Positions 52,868 to 61,856 are shown, numbered from the stretch's first letter. The stretch is 64,000 bases of DNA from Ferrimonas gelatinilytica (GCF_039544205.1 NZ_BAABLF010000029.1:1-64000), one strand, 5' to 3'. Notes: generated by a model not told the origin, from the sequence alone. Numbers and translations are program-made.

Positions 52868-53421
52868 TGGAACCCATTGTTACCCTCTATGGCCCGGTCA
52901 GCGCCGACATTCTGGCGCGGGCAGAGTCGATCCGTCTGCTGATCTGTGACGTCGACGGCGTCTTCTCCGATGGCCGTATCTACCTGGGCAATGATGGCGA
53001 GGAGCTCAAGGCGTTCCACACCCGCGACGGCTACGGTGTTAAGGCGATACAGCATGCCGGCATCCCGGTGGCGGTAATCACCGGACGACGCTCCACCATC
53101 GTCCAACAGCGGATGTCCGCGCTGGGGGTGCAGCAGATCATCCAAGGATGCGAGGACAAGCTCTCCGCTTATGAGACCCTCAAGCAACAACTGGGTGTGG
53201 AGGACGAGCAGTGCGCCTACATTGGCGATGACCTGGTCGACCTACCCGTCATGCAGCAGGTTGGACTCGCGGTGGCGGTTCAGGATGCACACCCTGCGCT
53301 GCGTCCCCATGCCCACTACCTGACCCAGCTGCCCGGAGGCTTCGGCGCCGTCCGTGAGCTCTGCGATCTGCTGCTCCAAGCCCAAGGCAAACTGGCCGAC
53401 GCCAAGGGCATGTCCGTATGA
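52867..53421 (+). CDS. kdsC: Kdo-8-phosphate phosphatase KdsC
   Basis: KdsC hydrolyses Kdo-8-phosphate to Kdo. The 184-residue HAD-family enzyme (C0 type, no cap) has the nucleophile motif LLICDVDGVFSDG, ITGRRS, and a third motif CAYIGDDLVDLPVM. The stop overlaps lptC by 4 nt. Confidence 0.97.
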   Translation: MEPIVTLYGPVSADILARAESIRLLICDVDGVFSDGRIYLGNDGEELKAFHTRDGYGVKAIQHAGIPVAVITGRRSTIVQQRMSALGVQQIIQGCEDKLSAYETLKQQLGVEDEQCAYIGDDLVDLPVMQQVGLAVAVQDAHPALRPHAHYLTQLPGGFGAVRELCDLLLQAQGKLADAKGMSV

Positions 53422-53969
53422 AGCGAGAGCTGCTGGCCGGGCTGCTGCTGTTGACCATGGCCGCCGGTCTCTACTGGCGCTCCCTCAATACGGGCAGCGA
53501 CCAGACGGTGCTCAGCCCGGAAACCGAACCCGACTTCATCGCTCGAAGTCTGCGCACCCGCGCCTACGACAGCAGCGGCCGACTCAATGCGGAGATCGCA
53601 GCCGACCAAATGCAGCATTTCCAGGATGACGCCTTGACCGAGTTCGCCCGACCCGTGTACCTGCTCTACCCAGAGGGGGGCGATGGTGTCTGGAAGATCC
53701 AGTCCGAGGCCGGTCAGCTTCAACAGAACCGCTACCTTTTACTGGAGCAGGAGGTGGTGGTCACCGCCATCGAACCCGGTGAGCCGCTGCAAACCATCCA
53801 TACTGACCAGCTGGCACTGGACCTGGAAACCATGGTCATGACCACCGAATCCATGATTCGCGCAGAGGGTAACACCTTTACCTTGCAAGCCAGGGGCCTC
53901 TGGGCGGATCTCAATACAAACCGGATCGAACTCAAAGACAGGGTAAGCGCTACCTATGAAGTGCAATAA
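53418..53969 (+). CDS. lptC: LptC, inner-membrane LPS transport protein
   Basis: LptC receives LPS from LptB2FG and hands it to LptA. The 183-residue protein has an N-terminal membrane helix (~4-20) and a periplasmic beta-jellyroll (DFIARSLRTRAYDSSGRLNAEIAADQMQHF onwards). The 3' end overlaps lptA by 14 nt. Confidence 0.93.
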   Translation: MKRELLAGLLLLTMAAGLYWRSLNTGSDQTVLSPETEPDFIARSLRTRAYDSSGRLNAEIAADQMQHFQDDALTEFARPVYLLYPEGGDGVWKIQSEAGQLQQNRYLLLEQEVVVTAIEPGEPLQTIHTDQLALDLETMVMTTESMIRAEGNTFTLQARGLWADLNTNRIELKDRVSATYEVQ

Positions 53970-54501
53970 ACTGATTTTACTGGGCTTGTTAGCCTTGGCT
54001 CCGCAAACCTTGGCTTCCGAGGCCGATTTTACCCAGCCGGTCAAAGTGACCGCTAACAGCTCCAGTGGCGACTTCACCAACCGGGTACTTGAGTATCGGG
54101 ACAACGTGGTGATCGTCCAGGGCAGCCTGCGCATCGAGGCGGACCGCCTGATACTTGAGTCCTCGGAGGACAAAAGCCGCCAGGTAATGATCGCCACCGG
54201 CAACCCGGCCACCTACGAGCAAGTGATGGAGAACGGCCTGATGGCCCGGGCCGAGGCCCGAGAGATCCGCTACGACGTCAATACCCAGCTGTTGACCATG
54301 AGCGGCAACGCGCAACTGAGCCAGGCAGATAGCCTGGTGCGGGGCGAAACCATCAGTTACAACGCCCGGCTACAGCGCCTGACCGCCGAGGGCAGCAAAG
54401 ATGAACAGATCACCACCATCTTCATGCCCAAAGAGGAAAAAAAGGTAGAGCCGGAGCCGGAAGCTCCAGCGCCAGCGCCAGCGCAGGAGCCTCAACCATG
54501 A
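53956..54501 (+). CDS. lptA: LptA, periplasmic LPS transport bridge protein
   Basis: LptA oligomers form the LPS bridge across the periplasm. The 181-residue precursor has a Sec signal (LILLGLLALAPQTLAS), then the OstA fold with YRDNVVIVQGSLRIEADRLIL and TMSGNAQLSQADSLVRGETISYN. The last ~20 residues are a Glu/Pro/Ala-rich tail that is longer than in E. coli. ATGA overlap with lptB. Confidence 0.94.
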   Translation: MKCNKLILLGLLALAPQTLASEADFTQPVKVTANSSSGDFTNRVLEYRDNVVIVQGSLRIEADRLILESSEDKSRQVMIATGNPATYEQVMENGLMARAEAREIRYDVNTQLLTMSGNAQLSQADSLVRGETISYNARLQRLTAEGSKDEQITTIFMPKEEKKVEPEPEAPAPAPAQEPQP

Positions 54502-55229
54502 CCGAGAGCGTGCTCAAGGCTGAACAACTGGCCAAAAGTTACAACGGTCGTCAGGTCGTCAAGAGCGTCGGTCTGGAGGTGAAAACCGGGCAGATCGTCG
54601 GCCTCCTCGGCCCCAACGGGGCGGGGAAAACGACGACCTTCTACATGGTGGTGGGGCTGGTGCAGAACGACAAGGGACGTATTCAGATCGATGATCGTGA
54701 CATCACCCTGCTGCCCATGCACTCCCGGGCCCGCCAGGGGATCGGTTACCTCCCACAGGAGGCCTCCATTTTCCGCAAGCTGAGTGTCTACGACAACCTG
54801 ATGGCGGTCCTGCAAACCCGCAAGGAGCTGTCGAAACAGGAGCGGGAACACAAGCTGGAGCAGCTGTTGGAGGAGTTCAACATCACCCATATTCGTGACA
54901 GCCTCGGCATGAGCCTGTCCGGTGGTGAGCGTCGTCGGGTGGAGATCGCCCGAGCCCTAGCAGCGGACCCCAAGTTTATCCTTCTCGATGAGCCCTTTGC
55001 CGGGGTAGACCCTATCTCGGTTATCGATATCAAGAAGATCATCGAACACCTCAAGGAGCGGGGCCTAGGTGTCTTGATCACCGACCACAATGTGCGCGAA
55101 ACTCTGGATGTGTGCGAATACGCTTACATCGTCAGCCACGGGGAGATGATCGCACAGGGCGCACCGGAAGCGGTGCTCAACAACAAACTGGTTCGCTCGG
55201 TGTACCTCGGCGACCAGTTCAAGCTCTGA
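54498..55229 (+). CDS. lptB: LptB, ATPase of the LPS exporter
   Basis: LptB drives LPS extraction by LptB2FG. The 243-residue ABC ATPase has Walker A GPNGAGKTT, Q-loop YLPQEASIF, signature LSGGERRR, Walker B FILLDEPFAGVDP and switch LITDHNV. The position directly before rpoN is standard. Confidence 0.98.
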   Translation: MTESVLKAEQLAKSYNGRQVVKSVGLEVKTGQIVGLLGPNGAGKTTTFYMVVGLVQNDKGRIQIDDRDITLLPMHSRARQGIGYLPQEASIFRKLSVYDNLMAVLQTRKELSKQEREHKLEQLLEEFNITHIRDSLGMSLSGGERRRVEIARALAADPKFILLDEPFAGVDPISVIDIKKIIEHLKERGLGVLITDHNVRETLDVCEYAYIVSHGEMIAQGAPEAVLNNKLVRSVYLGDQFKL

Positions 55230-55278
55230 CCGTCCGGCTAAAGCGGGACTTACGACACAAGGATTGGGCATTACCTCG

Positions 55279-56718
55279 ATGAAGACGTCACTGCAGCTGA
55301 AGCTGGGGCAACACCTGACCATGACGCCCCAATTGCAGCAGGCGATACGCCTGCTGCAGCTGTCGACGCTGGATCTGCAACAGGAGATCCAGGAAGCACT
55401 TGAGGCCAATCCCCTGCTGGAGCAGGTTGATGAGTTTGAAGGTCAGGATGCGGAGGTGCCGGAAGCTGCCCCGAAGGAGCGCTCGGAAATGGAAACCGGC
55501 GAGGCGATGAGCCAAACCGAGATGACCGATGACCTGCCGCTGGACAGCACCTGGGACGATGTCTACAGTGCCGCGCCTGCCGCCCCCGCCGGGCCGGTGC
55601 GCGACGACGATGAGAATCTCTACCAGGGGGAAACCCACGAAGACCTGCACAGCCATCTGCTCTGGCAGATGGAGCTCACCCCGATGACTGATCGGGATCG
55701 TGCCATCGCCACCACCATCATCGACGCCATTGACGAGCATGGCTATCTCACTGTTGATATCGAAGAGGTGCAAGAAGCGCAGGGCCTGGATGATATCGAC
55801 CTGGACGAGGTCGTGGCGGTACTCAAGCGTGTCCAGCAGTTCGATCCTATCGGCTGTGGCGCGCGGGATCCGGCAGAGTGCCTGCTGGTCCAGTTGGCCC
55901 AGTTCGATCCCAAAACCCCCTGGCGCAGCGAAGCGATCAGCCTGCTCAACGACCATATGGACCTGCTGGGCAACCGCGACTTTCGAACCCTCCTGCGGCG
56001 CACTAAACTCAAAGAAGATGAGTTAAGGGCCGCCATGGAACTGATCCAATCTCTCAACCCCCGTCCAGGCAGCGCGATCTCCGCCAGCGCGAGCGAGTAT
56101 GTGATACCGGACGTTTCCGTTAGCAAGAAACAGGGACGCTGGGTGGTGGAACTCAACCCGGATTCGGTCCCAAAGATCCGTATCAACGAACAGTACGCCG
56201 CCCTCTCAAAAGGGGCCAGAAACAATGGCGACAGTCAGTTTGTTCGCGGTCACTTGCAGGATGCCAAGTGGTTCATCAAGAGCCTGGAGAGCCGCAATGA
56301 GACATTAATGAAGGTGGCGAACTGCATCGTCCAGTTTCAGCAAGGATTTCTTGAGTATGGTGACGAAGCGATGAAGCCCATGGTCCTCAATGACGTCGCC
56401 GAAGCGGTGGAGATGCACGAGTCCACCATCTCCCGGGTCACTACACAGAAATTCATGCATACCCCTCGAGGGGTGTACGAACTGAAATACTTTTTCTCCA
56501 GTCACGTCAGTACGGACAGTGGCGGTGAGTGTTCCTCCACCGCCATCCGCGCACTGATCAAAAAACTGGTGGCCGCCGAGAGTCCCAAAAAGCCCCTCAG
56601 CGACAGCAAGATGGCTCAGCTTCTCGCGGAGCAGGGGATCCAGGTAGCACGGCGAACCATCGCCAAATACCGGGAAGCCCTCTCCATCCCCCCGTCAAAC
56701 CAGCGCAAAGTACTGTAA
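55279..56718 (+). CDS. rpoN: RNA polymerase sigma-54 factor
   Basis: Sigma-54 directs transcription from -24/-12 promoters and needs AAA+ activators. The 479-residue protein has the glutamine-rich region I (SLQLKLGQHLTMTPQLQQAIRLLQLS), an acidic region II (~55-110), a core-binding region, an HTH near VAEAVEMHESTISRVT and the RpoN box ARRTIAKYRE near the C terminus. ATG 55279 gives the normal N terminus. It could serve the type IV pilus and nitrogen functions. Confidence 0.98.
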   Translation: MKTSLQLKLGQHLTMTPQLQQAIRLLQLSTLDLQQEIQEALEANPLLEQVDEFEGQDAEVPEAAPKERSEMETGEAMSQTEMTDDLPLDSTWDDVYSAAPAAPAGPVRDDDENLYQGETHEDLHSHLLWQMELTPMTDRDRAIATTIIDAIDEHGYLTVDIEEVQEAQGLDDIDLDEVVAVLKRVQQFDPIGCGARDPAECLLVQLAQFDPKTPWRSEAISLLNDHMDLLGNRDFRTLLRRTKLKEDELRAAMELIQSLNPRPGSAISASASEYVIPDVSVSKKQGRWVVELNPDSVPKIRINEQYAALSKGARNNGDSQFVRGHLQDAKWFIKSLESRNETLMKVANCIVQFQQGFLEYGDEAMKPMVLNDVAEAVEMHESTISRVTTQKFMHTPRGVYELKYFFSSHVSTDSGGECSSTAIRALIKKLVAAESPKKPLSDSKMAQLLAEQGIQVARRTIAKYREALSIPPSNQRKVL

Positions 56719-56741
56719 CAGAGCGCAATGGAGGCTTACTT

Positions 56742-57029
56742 ATGCAGATCAATCTTACCGGGCACCACATCGAACTGACCGACGCCTTGAGAAACTATGT
56801 GCATGAAAAGTTTGAGCGACTAGAACGGCATTTTGATCACATCAACAATGTCCACGTGATCCTGAATGTACAGAAGCTGCAGCAGATCGCCGAAGCCAAG
56901 CTCCATGTCAACGGTGGGGAGGTGTTTGCCACCCATGAGCACGAAAACATGTACGCGGCCATCGATGGTCTGGTGGATAAGCTTGACCGCCAAGTGATTA
57001 AGCACAAAGAGAAAATTTCCAGACACTAA
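56742..57029 (+). CDS. hpf: Short ribosome hibernation promoting factor HPF
   Basis: HPF stabilises 100S ribosome dimers (with RMF) in stationary phase. The 95-residue protein equals E. coli HPF in length, with INLTGHHIELTDALRNYVHEKFERL, VHVILNVQK and HENMYAAIDGLVDKLDRQVIKHKEK. GGAGG precedes the ATG. It follows rpoN after 23 bp and overlaps ptsN by 1 nt. Confidence 0.96.
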   Translation: MQINLTGHHIELTDALRNYVHEKFERLERHFDHINNVHVILNVQKLQQIAEAKLHVNGGEVFATHEHENMYAAIDGLVDKLDRQVIKHKEKISRH

Positions 57030-57475
57030 TGGAAATCACGCAACTCCTGACGCCGGAGCGCACCCACTGTGCTGCGCCCGGCCTTAGCAAGAAACGGGCA
57101 CTGGAGATGATCAGTGATTTGGCTGCTCGCCAGTGCCCGGATCTCCCCCAACATGAACTGTTTGAGAGCCTGTTAGCCCGGGAAAAAGTGGGCAGCACCG
57201 GAATCGGCAACGGCATCGCCCTGCCCCACGGTCGCCTCGAACGGATCACCACTCCCATCGCCGTGCTGCTCAAAACCGAGGAGCCGATCCCCTTCGATGC
57301 CATCGATGGCAAGCCGGTCGACCTGCTGTTTGCCCTCTTTGTTCCGGAGCAGGATCATCAGGCCCACTTGTCAACGTTGCGCACTGTGGCGGCCCTGCTC
57401 AGCCAGAAGGAGCTTTGTCGGGCGATGCGCAAAACCTGTAATGATCGAGAACTCTATGAGCTGCTAACCCAGTGA
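57029..57475 (+). CDS. ptsN: Nitrogen-regulatory EIIA component PtsN
   Basis: PtsN is the terminal phosphoacceptor of the nitrogen PTS and a regulator of potassium and stress responses. The 148-residue EIIA domain has phosphorylatable H67 in GIALPHGRL, PIPFDAIDGKPVDLLFALFVPE and a C-terminal ELLTQ. It is coupled to hpf (TAATG) and rapZ (GTGA). Confidence 0.97.
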   Translation: MEITQLLTPERTHCAAPGLSKKRALEMISDLAARQCPDLPQHELFESLLAREKVGSTGIGNGIALPHGRLERITTPIAVLLKTEEPIPFDAIDGKPVDLLFALFVPEQDHQAHLSTLRTVAALLSQKELCRAMRKTCNDRELYELLTQ

Positions 57476-58323
57476 AGTTAATCATCCTCTCCGGCCGCTC
57501 CGGCGCCGGTAAAACCGTCGCCCTACACATACTCGAAGATCTCGGCTTTTACTGCGTCGACAACCTGCCACTGGAGTTGCTCCCACAGCTGCTGCGAACG
57601 CAACAGGGGCGCAGCAAGGAGGTCGCGGTCAGCCTCGACATTCGCAATCTGCCGCTGGAGAAGATCGACATCCCCCATCTTCGAGGCCAGCTCGACAGCA
57701 ACATCGATCTGCAGCTGTTCTATCTCGATGCCGGCGATGATCACCTGCTGAAGCGCTACAGCGAAACCCGGCGAATGCACCCCCTGTCGCGGGATGGTCG
57801 CCCCCTGGCCGAGGCGATCGCCGAGGAACGGCGGTTGTTGGCGCCCTTGGCACAGAACTGCGATCACCACATCATTACCGACAACCTCTCCGTCTACCAG
57901 CTGGCGGACGAGCTGCGTAAACGTCTCAACGACGAGCAGGACACCATGCCGATGATGCTGGTGTTTGAGTCATTCGGCTTCAAGCACGGCATGCCCAAGC
58001 AGGCCGACTACCTGTTCGATGTTCGCTTCCTGCCCAACCCCCACTGGGAAGCGAGCCTGCGCCCATTGACCGGATTGGATCAGCCGGTCGCGGACTTCTT
58101 CCAACGGCACAACAGCGTGGCGCGCTTTATCGATCACACAGAGCGCTTTCTGCTCAACTGGCTACCGATGCTGGAGCGCAACAACCGCGCCTACCTGACC
58201 GTCGCCATCGGGTGTACCGGGGGCCAGCATCGCAGCGTCTACGTCGCCAAAGAGCTGGCACGGCGCTTCCGACGCCATCGCAAAGATGTGCAACTGCGTC
58301 ACCGCGAACTGCCCGGGTCCTGA
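57472..58323 (+). CDS. rapZ: RNase adaptor RapZ
   Basis: RapZ binds GlmZ/GlmY small RNAs and guides RNase E, tuning amino-sugar synthesis. The 283-residue protein begins with GTG, has P-loop GRSGAGKT at 8-15, the family FVDNLP-like YCVDNLPLELLP, FESFGFKHGMP and the C-terminal RNA-binding part AIGCTGGQHRSVYVAKELARRF. No ATG alternative fits. Confidence 0.96.
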   Translation: MKLIILSGRSGAGKTVALHILEDLGFYCVDNLPLELLPQLLRTQQGRSKEVAVSLDIRNLPLEKIDIPHLRGQLDSNIDLQLFYLDAGDDHLLKRYSETRRMHPLSRDGRPLAEAIAEERRLLAPLAQNCDHHIITDNLSVYQLADELRKRLNDEQDTMPMMLVFESFGFKHGMPKQADYLFDVRFLPNPHWEASLRPLTGLDQPVADFFQRHNSVARFIDHTERFLLNWLPMLERNNRAYLTVAIGCTGGQHRSVYVAKELARRFRRHRKDVQLRHRELPGS

Positions 58324-58324
58324 G

Positions 58325-58594
58325 ATGCTGGAACGGGACGTTGAGGTGGTCAACCGTCTGGGCCTGCATGCCCGAGCCGCCACCCGGCTGGTACAACTGG
58401 CTGCCCAGTTCGACGCCCGGATCACGCTTCAGCAGGGGAAGGAGGTCGCCGAGGCGGATAGTGTCTTGGGGATCCTGCTGTTGCAGGGTAACCAGGGCAA
58501 ACGGGTCAAGGTCCGCTGCGAGGGCCCCCAGGCAGCCGAGGCCCTGGAAGCGGTATGTGAACTGTTCGCCGCCCGCTTCGATGAACAGGAGTAA
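58325..58594 (+). CDS. npr: Phosphocarrier protein NPr
   Basis: NPr passes phosphate from PtsP to PtsN. The 89-residue HPr-like protein has the active H15 in NRLGLHARAA and the second-helix serine region ADSVLGILLL. The start lies 1 nt after the rapZ stop. Its final codons and stop (CAG GAG TAA) form one arm of an inverted repeat with the convergent gene. Confidence 0.96.
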   Translation: MLERDVEVVNRLGLHARAATRLVQLAAQFDARITLQQGKEVAEADSVLGILLLQGNQGKRVKVRCEGPQAAEALEAVCELFAARFDEQE

Positions 58595-58620
58595 AAAACC
58601 GTAGCCCAGGCTTACTCCTG
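58586..58620. terminator. Inverted repeat formed by the two convergent gene ends
   Basis: CAGGAGTAA (58586-58594) is the end of npr, and TTACTCCTG (58612-58620) is the end of the convergent gene. They pair over 9 bp around a 17-nt loop, and both stop codons lie in the stem. No clear U-tract exists, so it is only a possible terminator. Confidence 0.35.
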
Positions 58621-59280
58621 CAGTCGTAACCCCATTTTCAGGCCACTGAGCTGCCACAACCTTGCCAGCACCAGCATCGGCAGGTTCAACAGCAAGAGTA
58701 ACCACCACTCAAACCCGTTCTCCAACCGCTCATACCCCTCACCAAGCCAAGCCGCCAGCGCTACCGACAACAGGGCCACCACCAGGGTCAGGGTGCTTAA
58801 CCACAGCAGCCCAAGCCCAGCACCATGCCAGCGTTCGGTCCGATAGAGCCCATCGGCCACCACCACCTGCAGGGTAAAGGTCATAAACAGGAACAGGGCG
58901 ATGCCATTGCGACGCAGCACCGGGTAGTAGCCGGTGCTGTGGCCCAGTGTCAGGGCATAGAGCATCAAGGCAGCGGAGCCAAGCAGGGCCACCAGTAACC
59001 AGGCACGGTGACGGCCCTGGCCCAACAGCGCCAGCCATTGCCAGCAGAGCCCCCAGAAGAGAAACAGCAGCAGGGTGGTCGGCAACATACCAGCCTTGAA
59101 AAGGAAATAGGCAACCCCGTGGCGCCCCGTATTGCTGATGCTCACGCAATCCACACCATAGGGATTGCAGGGTTCGATGTAGCCAAGGAGGATACTCAGG
59201 CCCCAACAAAGGTGGGTTGTCAGCAGCGGCAGCAGCGCCGTCACATACCCCAGGGTGTGTATAGAGAGCGCGGGCATCAT
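58612..59280 (-). CDS. Multi-pass membrane protein, possible Frag1/DRAM-like
   Basis: The 222-residue protein has about six hydrophobic segments. After the first comes a conserved-looking loop YIEPCNPYGVDCVSISNTGRHG; an ISxTG motif in this place occurs in the Frag1/DRAM/Sfk1 group, and the two cysteines may form a disulfide. AGAGGGG lies directly before two consecutive ATG codons (59280, 59277). It converges on npr and is divergent from a small exported protein gene. The function is unknown and the family assignment tentative. Confidence 0.7.
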   Translation of the reverse strand: MMPALSIHTLGYVTALLPLLTTHLCWGLSILLGYIEPCNPYGVDCVSISNTGRHGVAYFLFKAGMLPTTLLLFLFWGLCWQWLALLGQGRHRAWLLVALLGSAALMLYALTLGHSTGYYPVLRRNGIALFLFMTFTLQVVVADGLYRTERWHGAGLGLLWLSTLTLVVALLSVALAAWLGEGYERLENGFEWWLLLLLNLPMLVLARLWQLSGLKMGLRLQE

Positions 59281-59407
59281 CCCCTCTTCGTTGCGCGGCC
59301 CAACTTCACTCAAACCCGCGGGCCAGCGATAAGTTCAGTCACCATAGTTTAATGCACTGCCGTCACCACGATCCGGTAACGGCAGAGGACACAGGGAGAG
59401 GTGCAGG

Positions 59408-59716
59408 ATGAGTAAAAAGAGGATAGCTCGGCTTGGAAAGGGGTTAGCCATACTTTGGCTGGCACTGGGCGTGTTACCGAACTCGCTCCAGGCGGTCGAA
59501 AACCGGTTACACAGTGCTCGTTGTGGCACGGACCTGGTGAAGCTGGGCGACAGTCGGGCCACCCTGCTGGCCCACTGCGGACGACCACTGGAATCCCTCA
59601 GCGTCGGCCGTGGTGCCCGGGAGTATCACTTCAGGCAGGAGCGCTCAGGCCCCACCACCATTTTTCGCATTCGCGACGGGCGGGTCATTGAGATCCGCCA
59701 AATTCGCCGGCTCTAG
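59408..59716 (+). CDS. Small exported protein, DUF2845 type
   Basis: The 102-residue precursor has a signal peptide (GLAILWLALGVLPNSLQA) followed by a compact domain: RCGTDLVKLGDSRATLLAHCGRP, then EYHFRQ, FRIRDGRVIEI. The pattern C-G-x3-V/L-x2-GD-x10-CG-P is typical of DUF2845 periplasmic proteins, whose role is unknown. The two cysteines probably pair. GGAGAG lies a short way upstream of the ATG. It stands alone between divergent and convergent neighbours. Confidence 0.8.
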   Translation: MSKKRIARLGKGLAILWLALGVLPNSLQAVENRLHSARCGTDLVKLGDSRATLLAHCGRPLESLSVGRGAREYHFRQERSGPTTIFRIRDGRVIEIRQIRRL

Positions 59717-59782
59717 GACGCCCCTTCGAACCGTTCTGAGCCCGCCCCAGCCATAGGCGGGGCCTCAATCCCGGTGGGCGCC

Positions 59783-60259
59783 TCAGGATTCCTCAGTTCG
59801 GCGCTGCTTGCCAAGTCCACGCACAAAGTTGCGCAGCAACTGATCACCACAGGCCTGATAGTTACGGTGGTCCGGACTGCGGAACAGGGCCGAAAGCTCA
59901 GACTTGGAGATGCGGAAGCCCGCCAGCTTGAGGATGGCGATGATATCGTCATCCTTGAGCGTCAGCGCGATACGCAGCTTACGAAGGATCTCATTGTTAC
60001 TCAACCGCGCCTTGGGCCCCAACAACTGTGGCTCCCGCCCCGGCTGCACCCCACGGTTGCGGATGATCAGCCCGTCGAGGAAGGCGGCCAGGGTACGATC
60101 CCGGCAGAGTACGAACCCCGCCTCCTCCTCGCGCTTAAGCATGGCGTCCAGCTCCTCCTTGGTGATGGGGTATTGCATCAGGGCAAACACCGCGATCACA
60201 TCCGGATTATTGAACTTAAGGGCGTAGCGCAGTTGACGCAGCAGATCGTTATTGAGCAT
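59783..60259 (-). CDS. yehS: YehS family (DUF1456) protein
   Basis: The 158-residue protein has two repeats of about 70 residues: NDLLRQLRYALKFNNPDVIAVFALMQYPITKEELDAML and NNEILRKLRIALTLKDDDIIAILKLAGFRISKSELSALF. Each is a small helical domain, the DUF1456 layout. No biochemical role is established. The C terminus (CGDQLLRNFVRGLGKQRR) is basic. It is transcribed alone. Confidence 0.92.
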   Translation of the reverse strand: MLNNDLLRQLRYALKFNNPDVIAVFALMQYPITKEELDAMLKREEEAGFVLCRDRTLAAFLDGLIIRNRGVQPGREPQLLGPKARLSNNEILRKLRIALTLKDDDIIAILKLAGFRISKSELSALFRSPDHRNYQACGDQLLRNFVRGLGKQRRTEES

Positions 60260-60405
60260 GGGATGACCTTTAGCAAAGAGAGGGCGGCAAGTTTACGCAG
60301 CCAGGCGCCTCGGTGCCACTCCTCCGAGACAAGAGCAACGTGCCTTGTCATCGAAAACGTTACGAGCCCTCACCACCGGGGCTCGTTTGGGCAAACATTG
60401 CGGCT

Positions 60406-61743
60406 TCAGTTGCCGGCGATCTTCATCGACTCCAGCAGGATCGGGCCGGCGGCGATGGAGTGGCGAGGATCGATATCTGAGCCCATGGCCACCATGTCGC
60501 GGTACATGGTCTTTAGGTTTCCGGCGATGGTGATCTCATGCACCGGATATTGGATCTCCCCGTTTTCAACCCAGAAGCCTGCGGCACCGCGGGAGTAGTC
60601 GCCGGTCACCCCATTGACCCCCTGCCCCATCAGTTCGGTCACATAGAGACCAGTGCCCAGCTGTCTGAGCATGGCCGCCAGGTCGCCTCCGTTGCGGGAC
60701 AACTGCCAGTTGTAGATCCCACCGGCATGGCCGGTATTGGCCAGTCCGAGTCGTCGGGCGGAGTAGGCCGTGAGCAGGTAGCTCTTCAGGACCCCATCCT
60801 GAACAATCTCCCGGTCGCGGGTGGCGACCCCCTCACCATCAAAGGGGGACGACGCCAGGGCACCGGGAAGGTGAGGCCGCTCCGAGATCTGGAACCAGCG
60901 CGGGAAGATCTCGCTGTCCAGACTGTCCTTTAGGAAGCTGGCATTGCGGTAGAGGCTGGCGCCGCTGATGGCGCCAATCAGGTGTCCGATCAGCCCCACC
61001 GACTGCGCCGCATTGAACAGCACCGGCACCGTGCAGGTATCAATTTTTCGGGCGCCGAGACGTGCTGCCGTATCCACTCCGGCCTGGTGGCCAATCGCTT
61101 CCGGCTCAGGCAGATCGGCAAAGCGTCGGGCGACACCATAATCGTAGTCCCGCTCCATGCCGTGCTGGTCCTGGCCGATCACCACTGCCGACAGGCTATG
61201 TCGGGAAGAGGGGTAACTGGCGATAAAACCGTGGCTATTGCCATACACCTTCAGCCCTTCATGGCTGTTGAAGCTGGCGCCATCGGAGTTGACGATGCGG
61301 GGATCCGACGCCAGCGCCGCGCGCTCAGCACGTGCCGCCAGCTCAACCGCCTGATGGGGGTCGAACGCCTCCGGGTGATACAGGTCCAGATCCGGCAACT
61401 GGGTTGGCATCAGGCCCGCGTCCGCCAGGCCGTTATGGCTGTCCGCCGTGGTCTGGTGGGCAATGGTGGCCGCCGCCTGAACCGCAGCCTGGATCGCCGG
61501 GGCGGACAGATCCGAGGTGGATGCATTGCCCTTGCGCCCATCCAGGTAGACCGAGATCCCCAGCGCGCCATCCTTGTTGAATTCGACGGTTTCCACTTCG
61601 CCCATCCGGGTCGATACGGAGAGGCCCTGCTGCTTCTGGATCGCCACTTCGGCACTGTCGACCCCTAACTTACGGGCCGATTCCAGGGCTTGGGCCACCG
61701 CCCCTTCCAACTCATCGCGCTGCTGCGCCAACTGCTCACTCAT
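60406..61743 (-). CDS. pmbA: Metalloprotease subunit PmbA (TldE)
   Basis: TldD and TldE (PmbA) form a heterodimer that degrades unfolded peptides and matures ribosomal peptides such as microcin B17. The 445-residue product has the family N domain (VEFNKDGALGISVYLDGRKGNASTSD) and the C-terminal NWQLSRNGGDLAAMLRQLGTGLYVTELMGQGVNGVTGDYSRGAAGFWVENGE. The zinc-binding half is carried by TldD, not in this window. ATG 61743 fits the family start. Divergent from darP. Confidence 0.96.
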   Translation of the reverse strand: MSEQLAQQRDELEGAVAQALESARKLGVDSAEVAIQKQQGLSVSTRMGEVETVEFNKDGALGISVYLDGRKGNASTSDLSAPAIQAAVQAAATIAHQTTADSHNGLADAGLMPTQLPDLDLYHPEAFDPHQAVELAARAERAALASDPRIVNSDGASFNSHEGLKVYGNSHGFIASYPSSRHSLSAVVIGQDQHGMERDYDYGVARRFADLPEPEAIGHQAGVDTAARLGARKIDTCTVPVLFNAAQSVGLIGHLIGAISGASLYRNASFLKDSLDSEIFPRWFQISERPHLPGALASSPFDGEGVATRDREIVQDGVLKSYLLTAYSARRLGLANTGHAGGIYNWQLSRNGGDLAAMLRQLGTGLYVTELMGQGVNGVTGDYSRGAAGFWVENGEIQYPVHEITIAGNLKTMYRDMVAMGSDIDPRHSIAAGPILLESMKIAGN

Positions 61744-61827
61744 TGCTGCACTAGCTCGGTTAACAAGGTTACAAACGACAGGATAACAAAGTCCCTCGGG
61801 CAAACGGACCCCTTATTTGTCCCATCA

Positions 61828-61856
61828 CTGACAGCACCGGCGGTTGAGGGTAAAAT
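61828..61856 (+). promoter_or_regulatory. Sigma-70 promoter of darP, overlapped by an inverted repeat
   Basis: CTGACA (61828-61833), 17 bp and TAAAAT (61851-61856) match five of six bases in each box, 26 bp upstream of the darP ATG. GGGTAAAA (61848-61855) and TTTTACCC (61862-61869) form a perfect 8-bp inverted repeat covering the -10 and start point. Confidence 0.7.
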
